Shown piece by piece: positions 26,220 through 37,911 of a DNA stretch of 64,000 nt. The translations under genes and the position numbers were made by a program. The first letter of the stretch is position 1, and each line of letters opens with the position of its first letter. Below the pieces are notes generated by a model. That model ran no database searches and had not been told where the DNA came from. It worked only from the letters and a program-made list of their open reading frames with translations. This DNA comes from Bowmanella pacifica. Its GTDB lineage: Bacteria > Pseudomonadota > Gammaproteobacteria > Enterobacterales > Alteromonadaceae. The stretch covers positions 496,001-560,000 of the forward strand of contig NZ_BMLS01000003.1 in assembly GCF_014645355.1 (NCBI RefSeq), given 5' to 3'.

Positions 26220-27290
26220 CTAGCGAGTAAAGCCTATTGGGCGAATCTGACTGGCGATATCCCGTTTGCTCAGCAACTGCGCGAAGGCCTCACCCAAACG
26301 GTCAGACTCACTTAACACCTTTTGCCAATAGGGAATGCGCTGCTCGGCACTCATCTGTTCAAAATCTTTGCGATCCGGAATCTTGCCAAAGGGAAGTGAC
26401 GCAATAAACTCAGCAGAAGGCACCACCATCAGCACTTTGTCATAGCTTGAACAAGCCGGGCGACGGTAGCTCAGGGACTTATCAAACCAGCCAGGGACAG
26501 CACGGCGATTAAAGTGTGGATAAAGCACCAAGCCCGGCTTCGGGCCAAACGACAGGTCAAAATGATAGTCAATGATGCCACCGTCACGGTACATGCCCGG
26601 CGGAGCACCAGGAATATCCTGAACCCCTTCCAATATCAGCGGAATAGATCCCGATGCCATCAGTGCAGCTTTGAGGTTGGCATGACTGAGTGGCACCTGA
26701 TAACTGGCCATTCCCTGAGGATCCTGAATATGTAGTTCACTGCCTGGCGCACCAAAACTGTAACGCTGATAAAAACCTGACAGCCAGCGACGCCTTAACA
26801 GATTGGCACCGGCACTGGCCAGTAACCCGCTCATTTGCAAAGGTTTGCTCTCACGCGCTAACCAGCCTCGACAACGGGCGACGATAAAATGTGCTTTAAC
26901 AACCGGGTTAGCGAGTATCTCATTGGCGCCCGTCTCACCTAATACATAATCCAGTAGTTTCCAGCCTTTTTGGCTGATCTCCCTTGCATCAGGTTTGGTC
27001 GAATAGACGGTTTGAGAATAACGCTCTGCCAGTCGGTTGATGGCTGACAGCGAGTCGTTCTGGGCAAAACAGGCGAAGCGAAATGCACCGGCCGACGAAC
27101 CGATAGCATGAATGGGTCTGTCTCGTCCTGAAAATAGCTGTGGAAAAATCACCCTGTCCAGTCCGGCCAACACAAACCACTTGGGCCCGCCGGACGCGCC
27201 GAGCATGTAATCGAACAGATCCGCATGCAGTCCTTCATCTTGTATCTGCCGATAGGCCGCAGGCCCGGCATAGAGTTCCAATACCGACAT
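26220..27290 (-). CDS. Patatin-like phospholipase
   Basis: 356 residues. Oxyanion Gly-rich segment GASGGPKW (31-38), nucleophile S66 in GSSAG, and catalytic Asp in YRDGG. Patatin-like lipid acyl hydrolases use this Ser-Asp dyad. No signal peptide is visible, so it is probably cytoplasmic or associated with the inner membrane. Monocistronic. The substrate is unknown. Confidence 0.9.
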   Translation of the reverse strand: MSVLELYAGPAAYRQIQDEGLHADLFDYMLGASGGPKWFVLAGLDRVIFPQLFSGRDRPIHAIGSSAGAFRFACFAQNDSLSAINRLAERYSQTVYSTKPDAREISQKGWKLLDYVLGETGANEILANPVVKAHFIVARCRGWLARESKPLQMSGLLASAGANLLRRRWLSGFYQRYSFGAPGSELHIQDPQGMASYQVPLSHANLKAALMASGSIPLILEGVQDIPGAPPGMYRDGGIIDYHFDLSFGPKPGLVLYPHFNRRAVPGWFDKSLSYRRPACSSYDKVLMVVPSAEFIASLPFGKIPDRKDFEQMSAEQRIPYWQKVLSESDRLGEAFAQLLSKRDIASQIRPIGFTR

Positions 27291-27613
27291 CAGGGTACCT
27301 GTTGGGTGTTATTCACAGACAGCCTCTTTTACGTATGCCAAGCCCCCTCGTCAAGGCTTTAAATTCACTAACTTACGGTTGACTTTAGTAAAAAACGGCC
27401 AAAATCGTTGATTTAACCACCACTGTAGAAAAACCGAGCAGGATAACTTTTTCATTTATTTTCAATAACATATAAACCTTATAACGAGAACTCAACAAGG
27501 TTATCCACAGATATCGTGGATAACCTTGTCAAAATAGCCAGATCTACTAACTTGCACCCACTCAAGCCGTTGCGCACAATAACGATCCGGTCTTTGGCCA
27601 CAAAGGAAGCGCC
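27291..27613. other. AT-rich intergenic region with DnaA-box palindrome
   Basis: No gene seen. About 27410-27490 is strongly AT-rich and is followed by the palindrome listed at 27495-27529. The region separates the divergent patatin and ACT/EIIA-like transcripts. Confidence 0.5.
27495..27529. promoter_or_regulatory. 35-base perfect-arm palindrome containing a consensus DnaA box
   Basis: Fourteen-base arms ACAAGGTTATCCAC/GTGGATAACCTTGT are perfect, with a seven-base loop AGATATC. TTATCCACA at 27501-27509 matches the DnaA box consensus, and the opposite arm carries an 8-of-9 match. No T tract follows, so a terminator is less likely. Confidence 0.6.
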
Positions 27614-27994
27614 ATGTCTAAACAAACTCTCGCCGTGTTACCTGAAAGCTTCAGTATTCACAGTTTTCCCCAGAACGCCGAGTTACCCGCAGCAGTATTA
27701 ACGCAACCTTTATATTTTATCGGCCGTACCCGCGACGAGTTATCTATTGTGGTGCCGGATACCTTAACACTGACGTCTGAGAACTGTGATGCAGGCTGGC
27801 GGATACTGGAGGTTTTAGGGCCACTGCAGTTGTCCATGGTGGGCATTATGGCCAGTATAGGTTCAGTTCTGGCCAAAGCCCGGGTCAGCATTTTTGTCGT
27901 TTCAACCTTTGAAACTGATTACTTTCTGGTTAAACAGCCTGACCTGGAACGGGCAATTCGCGCGTTACAACAAGACGGCTATAAGGTGGATTAA
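27614..27994 (+). CDS. ACT-domain protein (CASTOR/ACT_7-like)
   Basis: 126 residues. The C-terminal half has ACT features (GWRILEVLGPLQLSMVGIMASIGSVLAKARVSIFVVSTFETDYFLV) of the CASTOR/ACT_7 type, which bind amino acids or other small ligands. No catalytic domain is attached. GGAAG precedes the ATG. It is followed one base later by the EIIA-like gene, so the two are co-translated. A regulatory pair is plausible; partner and ligand are unknown. Confidence 0.85.
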   Translation: MSKQTLAVLPESFSIHSFPQNAELPAAVLTQPLYFIGRTRDELSIVVPDTLTLTSENCDAGWRILEVLGPLQLSMVGIMASIGSVLAKARVSIFVVSTFETDYFLVKQPDLERAIRALQQDGYKVD

Positions 27995-27995
27995 G

Positions 27996-28505
27996 ATGTG
28001 GGATCCTTGTGACCTGGTCAGCCCCCTTGCCCCCGAAAGCTCCCGCTTGCAATTGGACGTGTTGGCCCCCGTCAGTGGTAAAGTCGGGCTACTCGACGCT
28101 GTACCCAGCTCAGCCTTTGCCAATGGACTTTTTGGAGTTGGGATTGCTATCGATATGGCCGGGCATCGCCTGCAGGCCCCTTTCGATGGCATTTTGCAAG
28201 ACCATACCGTTAGCGGTGAGCAATTGCGCCTGCGCAGCAAGCAGGGACTAGAACTGCTGATCCAATTAGGAATAGATAGCCACAAACTCATGGGCGAAGG
28301 ATTCAAAGCTAAGCTGCGTCGTGGCCAGACCTTTACACAGGGCCAGGCACTGATGGATTTCGACCTGAATTTACTTAAGCGCCGCTTTGGCATCGCCCAT
28401 TGTCTGGTGCTGACATCGCAAACTAGCAAACTCAGCGGCATCCAGGCTCACTGCCAAAGTATGTTGGCAATGCAGGAGCCCTGCATGACACTGCATTTTC
28501 GCTAA
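27996..28505 (+). CDS. EIIA-Glc-like protein lacking both active-site histidines
   Basis: 169 residues with clear PTS glucose-family EIIA signatures (VLAPVSGKVGLLDAVP, GVGIAID, APFDGIL, LLIQLGIDSHKLMGEGF, FDLNLLKRR). Aligned without gaps to E. coli Crr, the phosphorylated H90 is Q90 and the partner H75 is E75. It should therefore not accept phosphate from HPr; an allosteric or binding role is more likely. The start follows the ACT gene stop by one base. No other PTS gene is in the window. Confidence 0.88.
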   Translation: MWDPCDLVSPLAPESSRLQLDVLAPVSGKVGLLDAVPSSAFANGLFGVGIAIDMAGHRLQAPFDGILQDHTVSGEQLRLRSKQGLELLIQLGIDSHKLMGEGFKAKLRRGQTFTQGQALMDFDLNLLKRRFGIAHCLVLTSQTSKLSGIQAHCQSMLAMQEPCMTLHFR

Positions 28506-28644
28506 CGCTTTTGAGATCATCACGCTAATTCCAAAACGCGTGGCATTGGCAGTATTTGGTATAGCAAGGCAGTGGCAGATGGTTCAATCGCGCCTGACTT
28601 TAGGCTAAGCTTGCAGCCCCTTAGTTTCAGACAAGACTCATCCC

Positions 28645-30791
<2,147 letters not shown>

Positions 30792-30795
<4 letters not shown>

Positions 30796-30974
30796 GCTGG
30801 ACCGTTGCATTGATTATCGCCCTGGCGCTGGGGGTTATCGTCGGTAATTTGTTATTGCTAAAACAAACCGCCAATCACAAGCTGCCCAGTCTTAAAGACA
30901 AGCACCCCGAAAACCAAACAAGTGACGATAAAAATTCGGGCTGGGATGACGAAGAAGACGACTATCCGCGATAA
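30792..30974 (+). CDS. DUF2897 small membrane protein
   Basis: 60 residues: one N-terminal helix ([19 protein letters not shown]) and an acidic, hydrophilic tail ending [14 protein letters not shown]2897-like. ATG overlaps the peptidase stop by four bases; the end overlaps the convergent YbjQ gene by 13 bases. Confidence 0.8.
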
Positions 30975-31285
30975 CGCACGGCCGTGCCACTGATACTCAC
31001 CATCAGCATACTGCCTTTGCTGCCCACTACCTGATAGTCAATATCTACCGCTAACACTGCATTGGCACCCAATGCGCGCGCTTCTGCTTCCAACTCAGCA
31101 AAGGCAATCTTGCGCGCCTTGGTTAGCTCATCCTCATAGGAGCCGCTGCGCCCACCAACAATATCGCGAATAGAGGCAAACAAGTCAGAAAACAGGTTTG
31201 CCCCCATTACGGCTTCGCCAACCACTATGCCCAGGTAAGCCTCAATCTCCTTGCTATCCAAATGGTGTGTCGTAGTAATGATCAT
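30962..31285 (-). CDS. YbjQ/UPF0145 family protein
   Basis: 107 residues, family-typical length. [61 protein letters not shown] match YbjQ. It forms pentamers in crystal structures of relatives; the biological role is unknown. It overlaps the HIT gene by four bases, forming an operon. Confidence 0.92.
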   Translation of the reverse strand: MIITTTHHLDSKEIEAYLGIVVGEAVMGANLFSDLFASIRDIVGGRSGSYEDELTKARKIAFAELEAEARALGANAVLAVDIDYQVVGSKGSMLMVSISGTAVRYRG

Positions 31286-31695
31286 GCCTTAAACTCCGCT
31301 AATAACTCACTAATGGCCTCGCATTCACTGCGTGCCTGCTCGGCTGTATATGCCTGTGCCGGATGCTTGCCCCATACCGGGGCAGGCCAGGCGATGTCCT
31401 GGCGAAAACGGGCTATATGATGCAAATGCAATTGCTCAACCACATTGCCCAGTGCGGCCAGATTCATTTTGTCGGGTTGATAGCGCGACTGCATGGCACG
31501 CGTTAGAGTGGCTGATTCAATCCAAAGCTGTTGCTGCTGCGCTACAGACAAATCCAAGATTTCTCTCACGCCTTCCACTTTGGGCACCAGTATGGTCCAG
31601 GGATACTGGCTGTCATTCATTAACAACACTAGGCTCAGGGGCAGTTCGGTAATCAGCAGGCAATCTTGCGCTAAACGGTGATCCAGTTGAAACAT
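31282..31695 (-). CDS. HIT-family nucleotide hydrolase/transferase-like protein
   Basis: 137 residues. HIT active-site region [19 protein letters not shown] and N-terminal [15 protein letters not shown] place it in the bacterial HIT branch of the galactose-1-P uridylyltransferase-like superfamily. Substrate unknown, probably a nucleotide phosphoramidate or dinucleotide. Confidence 0.88.
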   Translation of the reverse strand: MFQLDHRLAQDCLLITELPLSLVLLMNDSQYPWTILVPKVEGVREILDLSVAQQQQLWIESATLTRAMQSRYQPDKMNLAALGNVVEQLHLHHIARFRQDIAWPAPVWGKHPAQAYTAEQARSECEAISELLAEFKA

Positions 31696-31754
31696 GGTGG
31701 GTAAATAGGTAGCCTTAAGTTCGATGCTTCAAAGATACCTCAGTTGTGTAGCTT

Positions 31755-32492
31755 GTGACCAATTCAATTTCCGTTTCCAGCCTGCTGCGGTTCAGTTTTC
31801 TCAGTCTGAGCCTTGTCTGTACGACAATTTTCGCCGTCCCTCTAAAAGTTGTCACTGAAATTTCCCCACCTTCTCAGACTTGGGAAAATGGCCAGGTGGG
31901 CGGTATTGTGACCGAACGGGTTAAACAGGTATTAGACGCTGCCAACATACAAACCGAAATTGAAGCCTATCCCTGGGCCAGAGCATATGAACGAGCACTA
32001 AAAGGGCCAAATACACTTATCTACGCCATGGCCAAAACCCCGGAGCGCGAGCATAAATTTAAGTGGGTAGGTGCAGTGGGGCGTTATCGGCTGGGTTTTC
32101 TGAAGCTCAAACGGCACGAAAATATCACCGTTACCCACCTGGAACAGGCCCGTCAATACGTTACGGCAGTGCAAAGGCGTGATGTTGCCTCTGATGTATT
32201 GATTCGCCACGGCTTTGAACTGGGAAAGCAGTTGTTTCTTACCGCCGATATTCAGCAATCCTGGGAGTTACTGCGTAAAGGTAAAGTTGACCTGATTATT
32301 GAAGATCCCGATGTCATTGACGAGATGTTACTCAACCTGAACCTGACCCAACAGGATGTGGAATTTGTGTACATGATCCCAGAGCTGGATCAGCTCACCT
32401 ACCTGGCGGCCAGCCTGGACACCAGTGACAGCCTGGTGGAAAAGCTCAGGCTGTCACTCTATCAACAGGATTTCGCGCTTAAAGACCTCTAG
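31755..32492 (+). CDS. Periplasmic solute-binding-like protein (family 3)
   Basis: 245 residues from a GTG. Signal peptide ends TIFA, then LKVVTEISPPSQTWENGQVGGIVTERVKQVL, a lobe motif YPWARAYERALKGPNTLIYAMAKTPERE and a C-terminal lobe. This is the truncated-transporter type of amino-acid-binding-like protein without a permease nearby. It converges with astE, ending one base before its stop. Confidence 0.72.
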   Translation: MTNSISVSSLLRFSFLSLSLVCTTIFAVPLKVVTEISPPSQTWENGQVGGIVTERVKQVLDAANIQTEIEAYPWARAYERALKGPNTLIYAMAKTPEREHKFKWVGAVGRYRLGFLKLKRHENITVTHLEQARQYVTAVQRRDVASDVLIRHGFELGKQLFLTADIQQSWELLRKGKVDLIIEDPDVIDEMLLNLNLTQQDVEFVYMIPELDQLTYLAASLDTSDSLVEKLRLSLYQQDFALKDL

Positions 32493-32493
32493 T

Positions 32494-33525
32494 CTAAATG
32501 CGGGTGGGTACCACGGTAAGTAACGCCCGCTGGCCAATCGCCACTTTGGCATTAGGAAACACTATCGCCTCCCCTTCCTGCTCAGCAAAATACTGGGCCC
32601 CGGTTTCTTCTGCCAGCAGATAGCCCTTGGGGAAATCGGCAAAGTTGGGCGCATCATCAGGGAAGTTCAATCTGAAGTCTTCCTGTGTGCGATTGATAAT
32701 CTGATTAATCTTATACACCAGCATATCGTCCGGATTGTACTCTGGCAGTATTAAAGCTGGCTGACTCACCAATGCCCATAAGGTATCTCTAACCTGCGTA
32801 AACCGGCCCATCTCGTTCTGTCCAAAGGGCGCGACCTTACCAAGTTCAACAGTAAAGGCATCAGCACCAAATTGATGAGAAGAATAATAGCTAAACGTGG
32901 TGGTGGGGCTGTTTGACAACAAAAAGGTATTCACGCCACAGGCGTACAAAAATTGCAGCTGAGTGGTTTTCCAGGGCTGTCCATGTCTGAACGGATACAC
33001 CGCAAACTTCTCATTTTTTGAGCCACGAATGGCAGTATGCAGATCGTAATGACAACGGTAGCTTTGTCCCAGGCTATCGCCTTGGCGGTAAAAATCTGCC
33101 ACCGCCTGCTCCAGGGCTTTTGCCCTCACCCGCTCTTGATTAATCAGTCCGGGGCCCGATGAGTGCGCGCCACTGAACAAGCGGTTCATGTTCTCTTCGA
33201 CGAACCGCTCCCCTAAGTCCATAGCAGGGAGATTACCAAACAAAAACAAGACCCTGTGACATGCCGTTAGCTGTTGAGTTAACAGGGCTTGCACCAGCTC
33301 ATCACAAATTTCAATGGGGGCAGTTTCGTTGCCGTGTACGCCAGACGACAGCACAATGTCTTTACCTTTAGGCGTGCCAGGCGTGAAACTGATGATACCA
33401 GGGGCGGTAATCTCTACCAGGGTGCCGTTATCCAGCGTAAACGCCTGCGGCGTATCAAAATGTGCTGGCGATTGACGACTGAGAGAAAGAAACTGACCAT
33501 GTTTACGCAACAACTCAACGGACAT
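32494..33525 (-). CDS. astE: Succinylglutamate desuccinylase AstE
   Basis: 343 residues. It hydrolyses N-succinylglutamate to succinate and glutamate, the last step of the AST arginine pathway. Zinc ligands appear in SSGVHGNETAPIE and CHYDLHTAIRG, and the catalytic Glu in FTVELGKVAPFG. The other ast genes are not here, as is common in Alteromonadales. Confidence 0.93.
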   Translation of the reverse strand: MSVELLRKHGQFLSLSRQSPAHFDTPQAFTLDNGTLVEITAPGIISFTPGTPKGKDIVLSSGVHGNETAPIEICDELVQALLTQQLTACHRVLFLFGNLPAMDLGERFVEENMNRLFSGAHSSGPGLINQERVRAKALEQAVADFYRQGDSLGQSYRCHYDLHTAIRGSKNEKFAVYPFRHGQPWKTTQLQFLYACGVNTFLLSNSPTTTFSYYSSHQFGADAFTVELGKVAPFGQNEMGRFTQVRDTLWALVSQPALILPEYNPDDMLVYKINQIINRTQEDFRLNFPDDAPNFADFPKGYLLAEETGAQYFAEQEGEAIVFPNAKVAIGQRALLTVVPTRI

Positions 33526-33591
33526 AGATTTCCCGGCTAGATGAATTTGGTGCGTATGTTACCAGAATAGCCGCGATGAGGCAGCGCGTCC

Positions 33592-34905
33592 TCAACTTAC
33601 ACGGTCACGGTACGCCAGAGAATCCCCGACTATGACATCGGTATGAATAAATTCCACCAAACGTTCAAAGGGAACGGCTTTGGAAAACAAGAAGCCCTGC
33701 CCCTTGCAGATCCCTATTTCACGCAATGCGTGTAACTGTTCCACCGACTCAATGCCTTCGGCAATCACCTGACAATCCAGAGCACCGGCGATTAACAAGG
33801 AAGCCTGAATGATGGCCTTATTCACCGGGTTGCGATCCAATCCCATCACAAAGGTCTTGTCTATCTTGATGGTATTGAGTTGGATATCGCGGATATACGC
33901 CAGATTTGAGTACCCTTTGCCAAAGTCATCGACGGCAATGGACAGCCCCAGTGCCTTAATTTGTGACAGTTGACGCTTAACCAATAAGGAGTTGGACAAG
34001 GCCACATCTTCGGTCAGCTCAAGTTCCAAACGCGACAAATTCACGGCATAGTCTGCCGCCAGGCGCTTCACTTTGCTGACAAACTGCGAGTCATATAACT
34101 GCGTGGGGGAAATATTGACCGAGACCTGTAATTCCAGCCCCATCTGTTCAAGCAACATGGCGCTGTAAAAAGCCTTCTCCAACACCCAATAGCCGACTTC
34201 ATTCATCATATTGTAAGACTCAGCAGCTTCAATGAAGCTGCCAGGAACAATGATGCCATCCAACGGATGATTCCAACGTAACAGGCATTCCGCCCCCACG
34301 ACTTTGAAAGTATGCAAATCGACCTTGGGCTGAAAGTACAATTCCAGCTCGTCATTGGCGAAGGCCCGCTTAAGATCAGCCTTTAGCGCCAGCGAGCGGC
34401 CGGTTTCGGCTTTTTCATGTAAACGGGTAATGTGAAAGTTATCGTACTTGTTCTGCTTGGCCTGCTTGAGTGCCGTTTCGGCTCCGGCAAACAGCTTGGC
34501 CGCGTCCAGGTTATCGGTCAGGTTTGCCACGGCCCCTACATTAAAGTCGGCCACAAAGGCATTGTCATCAAAACTGATGGGAGTTTTGAAATGTTCCACC
34601 AAATGGCTGTAAAAACCGCGCAGTTGCGCGTCACTGTGACAGCCAGGAATCATCAGGCCAAAGATGTCGCCGCTAATGCGCCCCAGTAGACAATGAGGGC
34701 CAAATAAGTCCTTGATACGCTTGGCCAGCTCTTCGAGAATCAGGTCGCCCACTTTATATCCGAAGCTACTACTGACATCAGAAAAACGCACAACATCAAT
34801 AAACAACAGCGACAGTTCAGGCGTCACATTAACAGCCTGTTCTATGCGGTCAAAAAATGCATACCTGTTGGGAATGGTCGCCAGGGACTGATATGAAACA
34901 CTCAT
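33592..34905 (-). CDS. Degenerate-GGDEF/EAL protein, likely c-di-GMP phosphodiesterase
   Basis: 437 residues. The N-terminal diguanylate-cyclase fold has SGDIF in place of GGDEF, so synthesis is improbable. The EAL domain from about 180 keeps ECLLRW (E), NISPTQ, LELTED, VDDFGKGYS, KIDKTFV and AEGIE, the metal and catalytic residues. It lacks a sensor or membrane segment, so is cytosolic. Confidence 0.9.
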   Translation of the reverse strand: MSVSYQSLATIPNRYAFFDRIEQAVNVTPELSLLFIDVVRFSDVSSSFGYKVGDLILEELAKRIKDLFGPHCLLGRISGDIFGLMIPGCHSDAQLRGFYSHLVEHFKTPISFDDNAFVADFNVGAVANLTDNLDAAKLFAGAETALKQAKQNKYDNFHITRLHEKAETGRSLALKADLKRAFANDELELYFQPKVDLHTFKVVGAECLLRWNHPLDGIIVPGSFIEAAESYNMMNEVGYWVLEKAFYSAMLLEQMGLELQVSVNISPTQLYDSQFVSKVKRLAADYAVNLSRLELELTEDVALSNSLLVKRQLSQIKALGLSIAVDDFGKGYSNLAYIRDIQLNTIKIDKTFVMGLDRNPVNKAIIQASLLIAGALDCQVIAEGIESVEQLHALREIGICKGQGFLFSKAVPFERLVEFIHTDVIVGDSLAYRDRVS

Positions 34906-35108
34906 TGAGTACGGCTTTACCTCTGAATAACCAGAACAGCCAGCCCTCTATGCAAAGCGCTGGCCGGGTGTAAAACACACCACATCCTTACGCCGCGTCA
35001 TGCGGGTAACAATAATCCGGAAACGTGGTTTCGCACCGAACGCTTCCATGCGTAACGCAAGGCCTCTGGCGATCATCCTGCTAATCACCCAGCCTTGCTT
35101 ATTTTTCG

Positions 35109-37601
35109 CTAGTCTACCTTGCAGGGCGACAGGCGCCAAATTTTTTCCACGTAATCGCGTATTGAGCGATCCGAGTTGAATTTCCCCATCCGCGCGGTAT
35201 TAAAAATTGCCATCCGCGCCCAGCGCGCTTTATCCCGATAAGCTAAGTCAGCCTGGCGCTGAGCACTTGAGTAGGCATCAAAATCTGCCAGCACCATATA
35301 GGGGTCGCCACCGTCCAGTAAACTGTGCTTCACGCTGACCAATTCACCCGGTTTACCCGGCGTAAAATAATCGGTCTCCAGCCAATCCAAAATCGCTTTG
35401 ATCTCGCGGCTGGTGTCATAGTAATCATAAGGGTTATATCCGGCCTTTTGCATTTTATGCACTTGCTCGACAGTTAAGCCGAAGATAAAGATATTCTCTT
35501 CCCCCACTTCCTCGGCAATTTCGATATTAGCACCATCTAACGTACCTACCGTCACGGCCCCATTTAACGCCAATTTCATGTTACCAGTCCCAGAGGCTTC
35601 TTTGCCTGCAGTGGAAATCTGCTCGGAGATATCCGCAGCCGGAATCATCTTTTCGGCCAGGCTAACCCGGTAATTGGGTAAAAACACTACCTTGAGTTTA
35701 TGGTTTACCCTTTTGTCGTTATTGATTTTGTCCGCCACCTTGTTGATGGCATAAATAATGTCTTTCGCCAGTTTGTAACCTGGTGCTGCTTTGGCGCCAA
35801 ACAAGAACGCGCGAGGGTGCATGTCATAATCTGGGTTTTCCAGTAAACGACGATACAAGGCCATAATATGCAAAAGGTTCAGGTGCTGACGTTTGTATTC
35901 ATGCAGGCGTTTAATCTGTACATCGAAGATCATCCCCGCATCCAGCTCCACGCCAGTCAGGCGCTTCACTTCGGCGGCCAGGGCCAGTTTGTTTTCATGC
36001 TTTATCTGCATGAACTGGCGCTGAAATTCTGCATCATCAGCAAAATTTGCCAGCCCCTGCAGCTTGTCCAGTTTGACCGGCCAGTCATCGCCCAACTTAC
36101 TGCTGATCAAGGTCGACAGTTTAGGGTTACAAGCCTTTAACCAGCGTCTGGGAGTGATACCGTTGGTCACATTGGTCAACTTACCGGGCCACAGTTGATC
36201 GAACTCGGGAAACAGTTGCTCTTTCACCAGCTTGGAGTGAATAGCCGCCACACCGTTGACCGCAAACGAGCCAATAACCGACAAGTTGCCCATACGGATC
36301 ATCTTCTCACTACCTTCTTCAATGATGGACAGCTTACGTTTGACCGCATCATTCCCTGGCCAGGTCTTGTCTACCAGGGCCATAAAGCGGTGATTGATCT
36401 CATAGATAATTTCCAGGTGACGCGGCAGGATTTTTTCCAACATCCGGGCCGGCCAGCGCTCCAGCGCTTCTGGCAACAAAGTGTGGTTGGTATAGGCAAA
36501 AGTGCGGGTACAAATATCCCAGGCTTTGTCCCAATCCATCTGCGCTCTGTCAACCAGAATACGCATCAGTTCAGCAATGGCAATCGCCGGGTGGGTATCG
36601 TTAAGTTGAATCACCACCTGTTCTGCAAAACGGCTCCAGTCATCGCCATGAGCGCGTTTGTAACGGCGAATAATGTCTTTTAACGAGCAGGCACAGAAGA
36701 AATACTGCTGAATTAAGCGCAGTTCCTTGCCGGCTTCGGTTTCATCATTGGGATACAACACCTTGGAGATAGTCTCTGCCTGTACATTTTCCCGCTGTGC
36801 ATCCACATAGCCACCGGCATTGAACACGTCCCAGTTAAAATAACCGGACGCCCGGCTTTCCCACAGCCTGAGTACGTTTACAGTATCACCGCCGTATCCC
36901 ACCACCGGAATATCCCAAGGTACCCCTTTGACAATAGAGCCTGGGTGCCATTCCTTGCAGATTTGTCCATTGTCACCGTACTTTGTCTCCACATAACCAT
37001 ATAGCGACACTTCCTGAGTGGACTCAGGACGACAAATTTCCCATGGATTACCGTAGTCGCGCCAGGTATCAGGCCGTTCAATCTGCGCCCCATACTGAAT
37101 CTCCTGGCGAAACAGACCATGCTCGTAGTGAAGACCGTAACCAATGGCAGGCAATTGCAAGGTAGCCAGTGAGTCAATAAAGCAAGCCGCCAACCGGCCC
37201 AAACCACCGTTACCCAGCGCCATATCCGGTTCTTCTTCCATCACGTCACTGAGCTCTACACCCAGTTCCATCAGCGCCTGGCGAGTCGCGTCAAACAATC
37301 CCAGATTTTGCAGGTTATTGCCCATCAAGCGGCCCATCAAAAACTCGGCGGAGAAATAATGTACCGCCCGGGTGTCGTTCATATAATGGGTCTTTTGCGT
37401 TATACGCAGACGCTCCATAACCTGCTCCTGAACAGCGGCGCAGGTCGCCTTCCACCAGGCATGGTTATTGGCCTTGTTTTCATCGGTTCCCAGCGAACAA
37501 TGCAGATGACGGATAATGGCTTGCTTAATATCGTTCTTATCCAGTTCCGTTATGGCTTTTGTTTGTTGTGGATGTAATGCCGAGTTGCCTGTCGTGTTCA
37601 T
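35109..37601 (-). CDS. glgP: Glycogen/starch/alpha-glucan phosphorylase
   Basis: 830 residues. It releases glucose-1-phosphate from alpha-1,4-glucans. The PLP site is in [25 protein letters not shown], and [14 protein letters not shown] and [10 protein letters not shown] are family motifs. AGGGGA precedes the ATG. Adjacent pgm converts its product to glucose-6-phosphate. A 31-base palindrome lies 150 bases upstream, pointing to regulation by a sugar-sensing repressor. Confidence 0.97.
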   Translation of the reverse strand: MNTTGNSALHPQQTKAITELDKNDIKQAIIRHLHCSLGTDENKANNHAWWKATCAAVQEQVMERLRITQKTHYMNDTRAVHYFSAEFLMGRLMGNNLQNLGLFDATRQALMELGVELSDVMEEEPDMALGNGGLGRLAACFIDSLATLQLPAIGYGLHYEHGLFRQEIQYGAQIERPDTWRDYGNPWEICRPESTQEVSLYGYVETKYGDNGQICKEWHPGSIVKGVPWDIPVVGYGGDTVNVLRLWESRASGYFNWDVFNAGGYVDAQRENVQAETISKVLYPNDETEAGKELRLIQQYFFCACSLKDIIRRYKRAHGDDWSRFAEQVVIQLNDTHPAIAIAELMRILVDRAQMDWDKAWDICTRTFAYTNHTLLPEALERWPARMLEKILPRHLEIIYEINHRFMALVDKTWPGNDAVKRKLSIIEEGSEKMIRMGNLSVIGSFAVNGVAAIHSKLVKEQLFPEFDQLWPGKLTNVTNGITPRRWLKACNPKLSTLISSKLGDDWPVKLDKLQGLANFADDAEFQRQFMQIKHENKLALAAEVKRLTGVELDAGMIFDVQIKRLHEYKRQHLNLLHIMALYRRLLENPDYDMHPRAFLFGAKAAPGYKLAKDIIYAINKVADKINNDKRVNHKLKVVFLPNYRVSLAEKMIPAADISEQISTAGKEASGTGNMKLALNGAVTVGTLDGANIEIAEEVGEENIFIFGLTVEQVHKMQKAGYNPYDYYDTSREIKAILDWLETDYFTPGKPGELVSVKHSLLDGGDPYMVLADFDAYSSAQRQADLAYRDKARWARMAIFNTARMGKFNSDRSIRDYVEKIWRLSPCKVD

Positions 37602-37715
37602 CGCTATCCCCTATGGAATGTCTCCGCCTGCCAGCTCAACGCGGCAGACATTTGCAGAAATTCTTACCAGCCAGGAACGAAAACCTCAACTGTCAAATTG
37701 AGGCGCTAACCTTTT

Positions 37716-37777
37716 ACTAGAGTCTCTAGTTTAGCCAATCCAGCCTGACTGTTTTGTAATTTAATTACAAAACAGTC
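37716..37777. promoter_or_regulatory. Two perfect palindromes upstream of glgP
   Basis: 37747-37777: 15-base arms GACTGTTTTGTAATT/AATTACAAAACAGTC around one T. 37716-37730: ACTAGAG/CTCTAGT around one T. Both lie in the glgP leader, about 115-175 bases upstream of the ATG. They look like repressor operators; the cognate regulator was not found in the window. Confidence 0.6.
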
Positions 37778-37835
37778 CTGAGTGTAATGTTTTTGAATGG
37801 AATTGAAATGGCAATTTTGTTGCAGCCTGGTTAAC

Positions 37836-37865
37836 AGAAAAAACAATGCCCGGTAAAACCGGGCA
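37836..37865 (-). terminator. Terminator of the seqA-pgm transcript
   Basis: Minus-strand stem TGCCCGG/CCGGGCA with TTTTA loop followed by TTGTTTTTT, just before the glgP promoter region. Confidence 0.85.
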
Positions 37866-37911
37866 CTGATAGCATTTCATTAACATTTTAGCGGATGATT
37901 AGATCAGTAGC

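Noticed and set aside
34948-35139. 63-codon open frame after glgP on the minus strand, overlapping its 3' end
   Set aside because: No ribosome site at its first ATG, no recognised family; composition is not clearly coding. Treated as chance.
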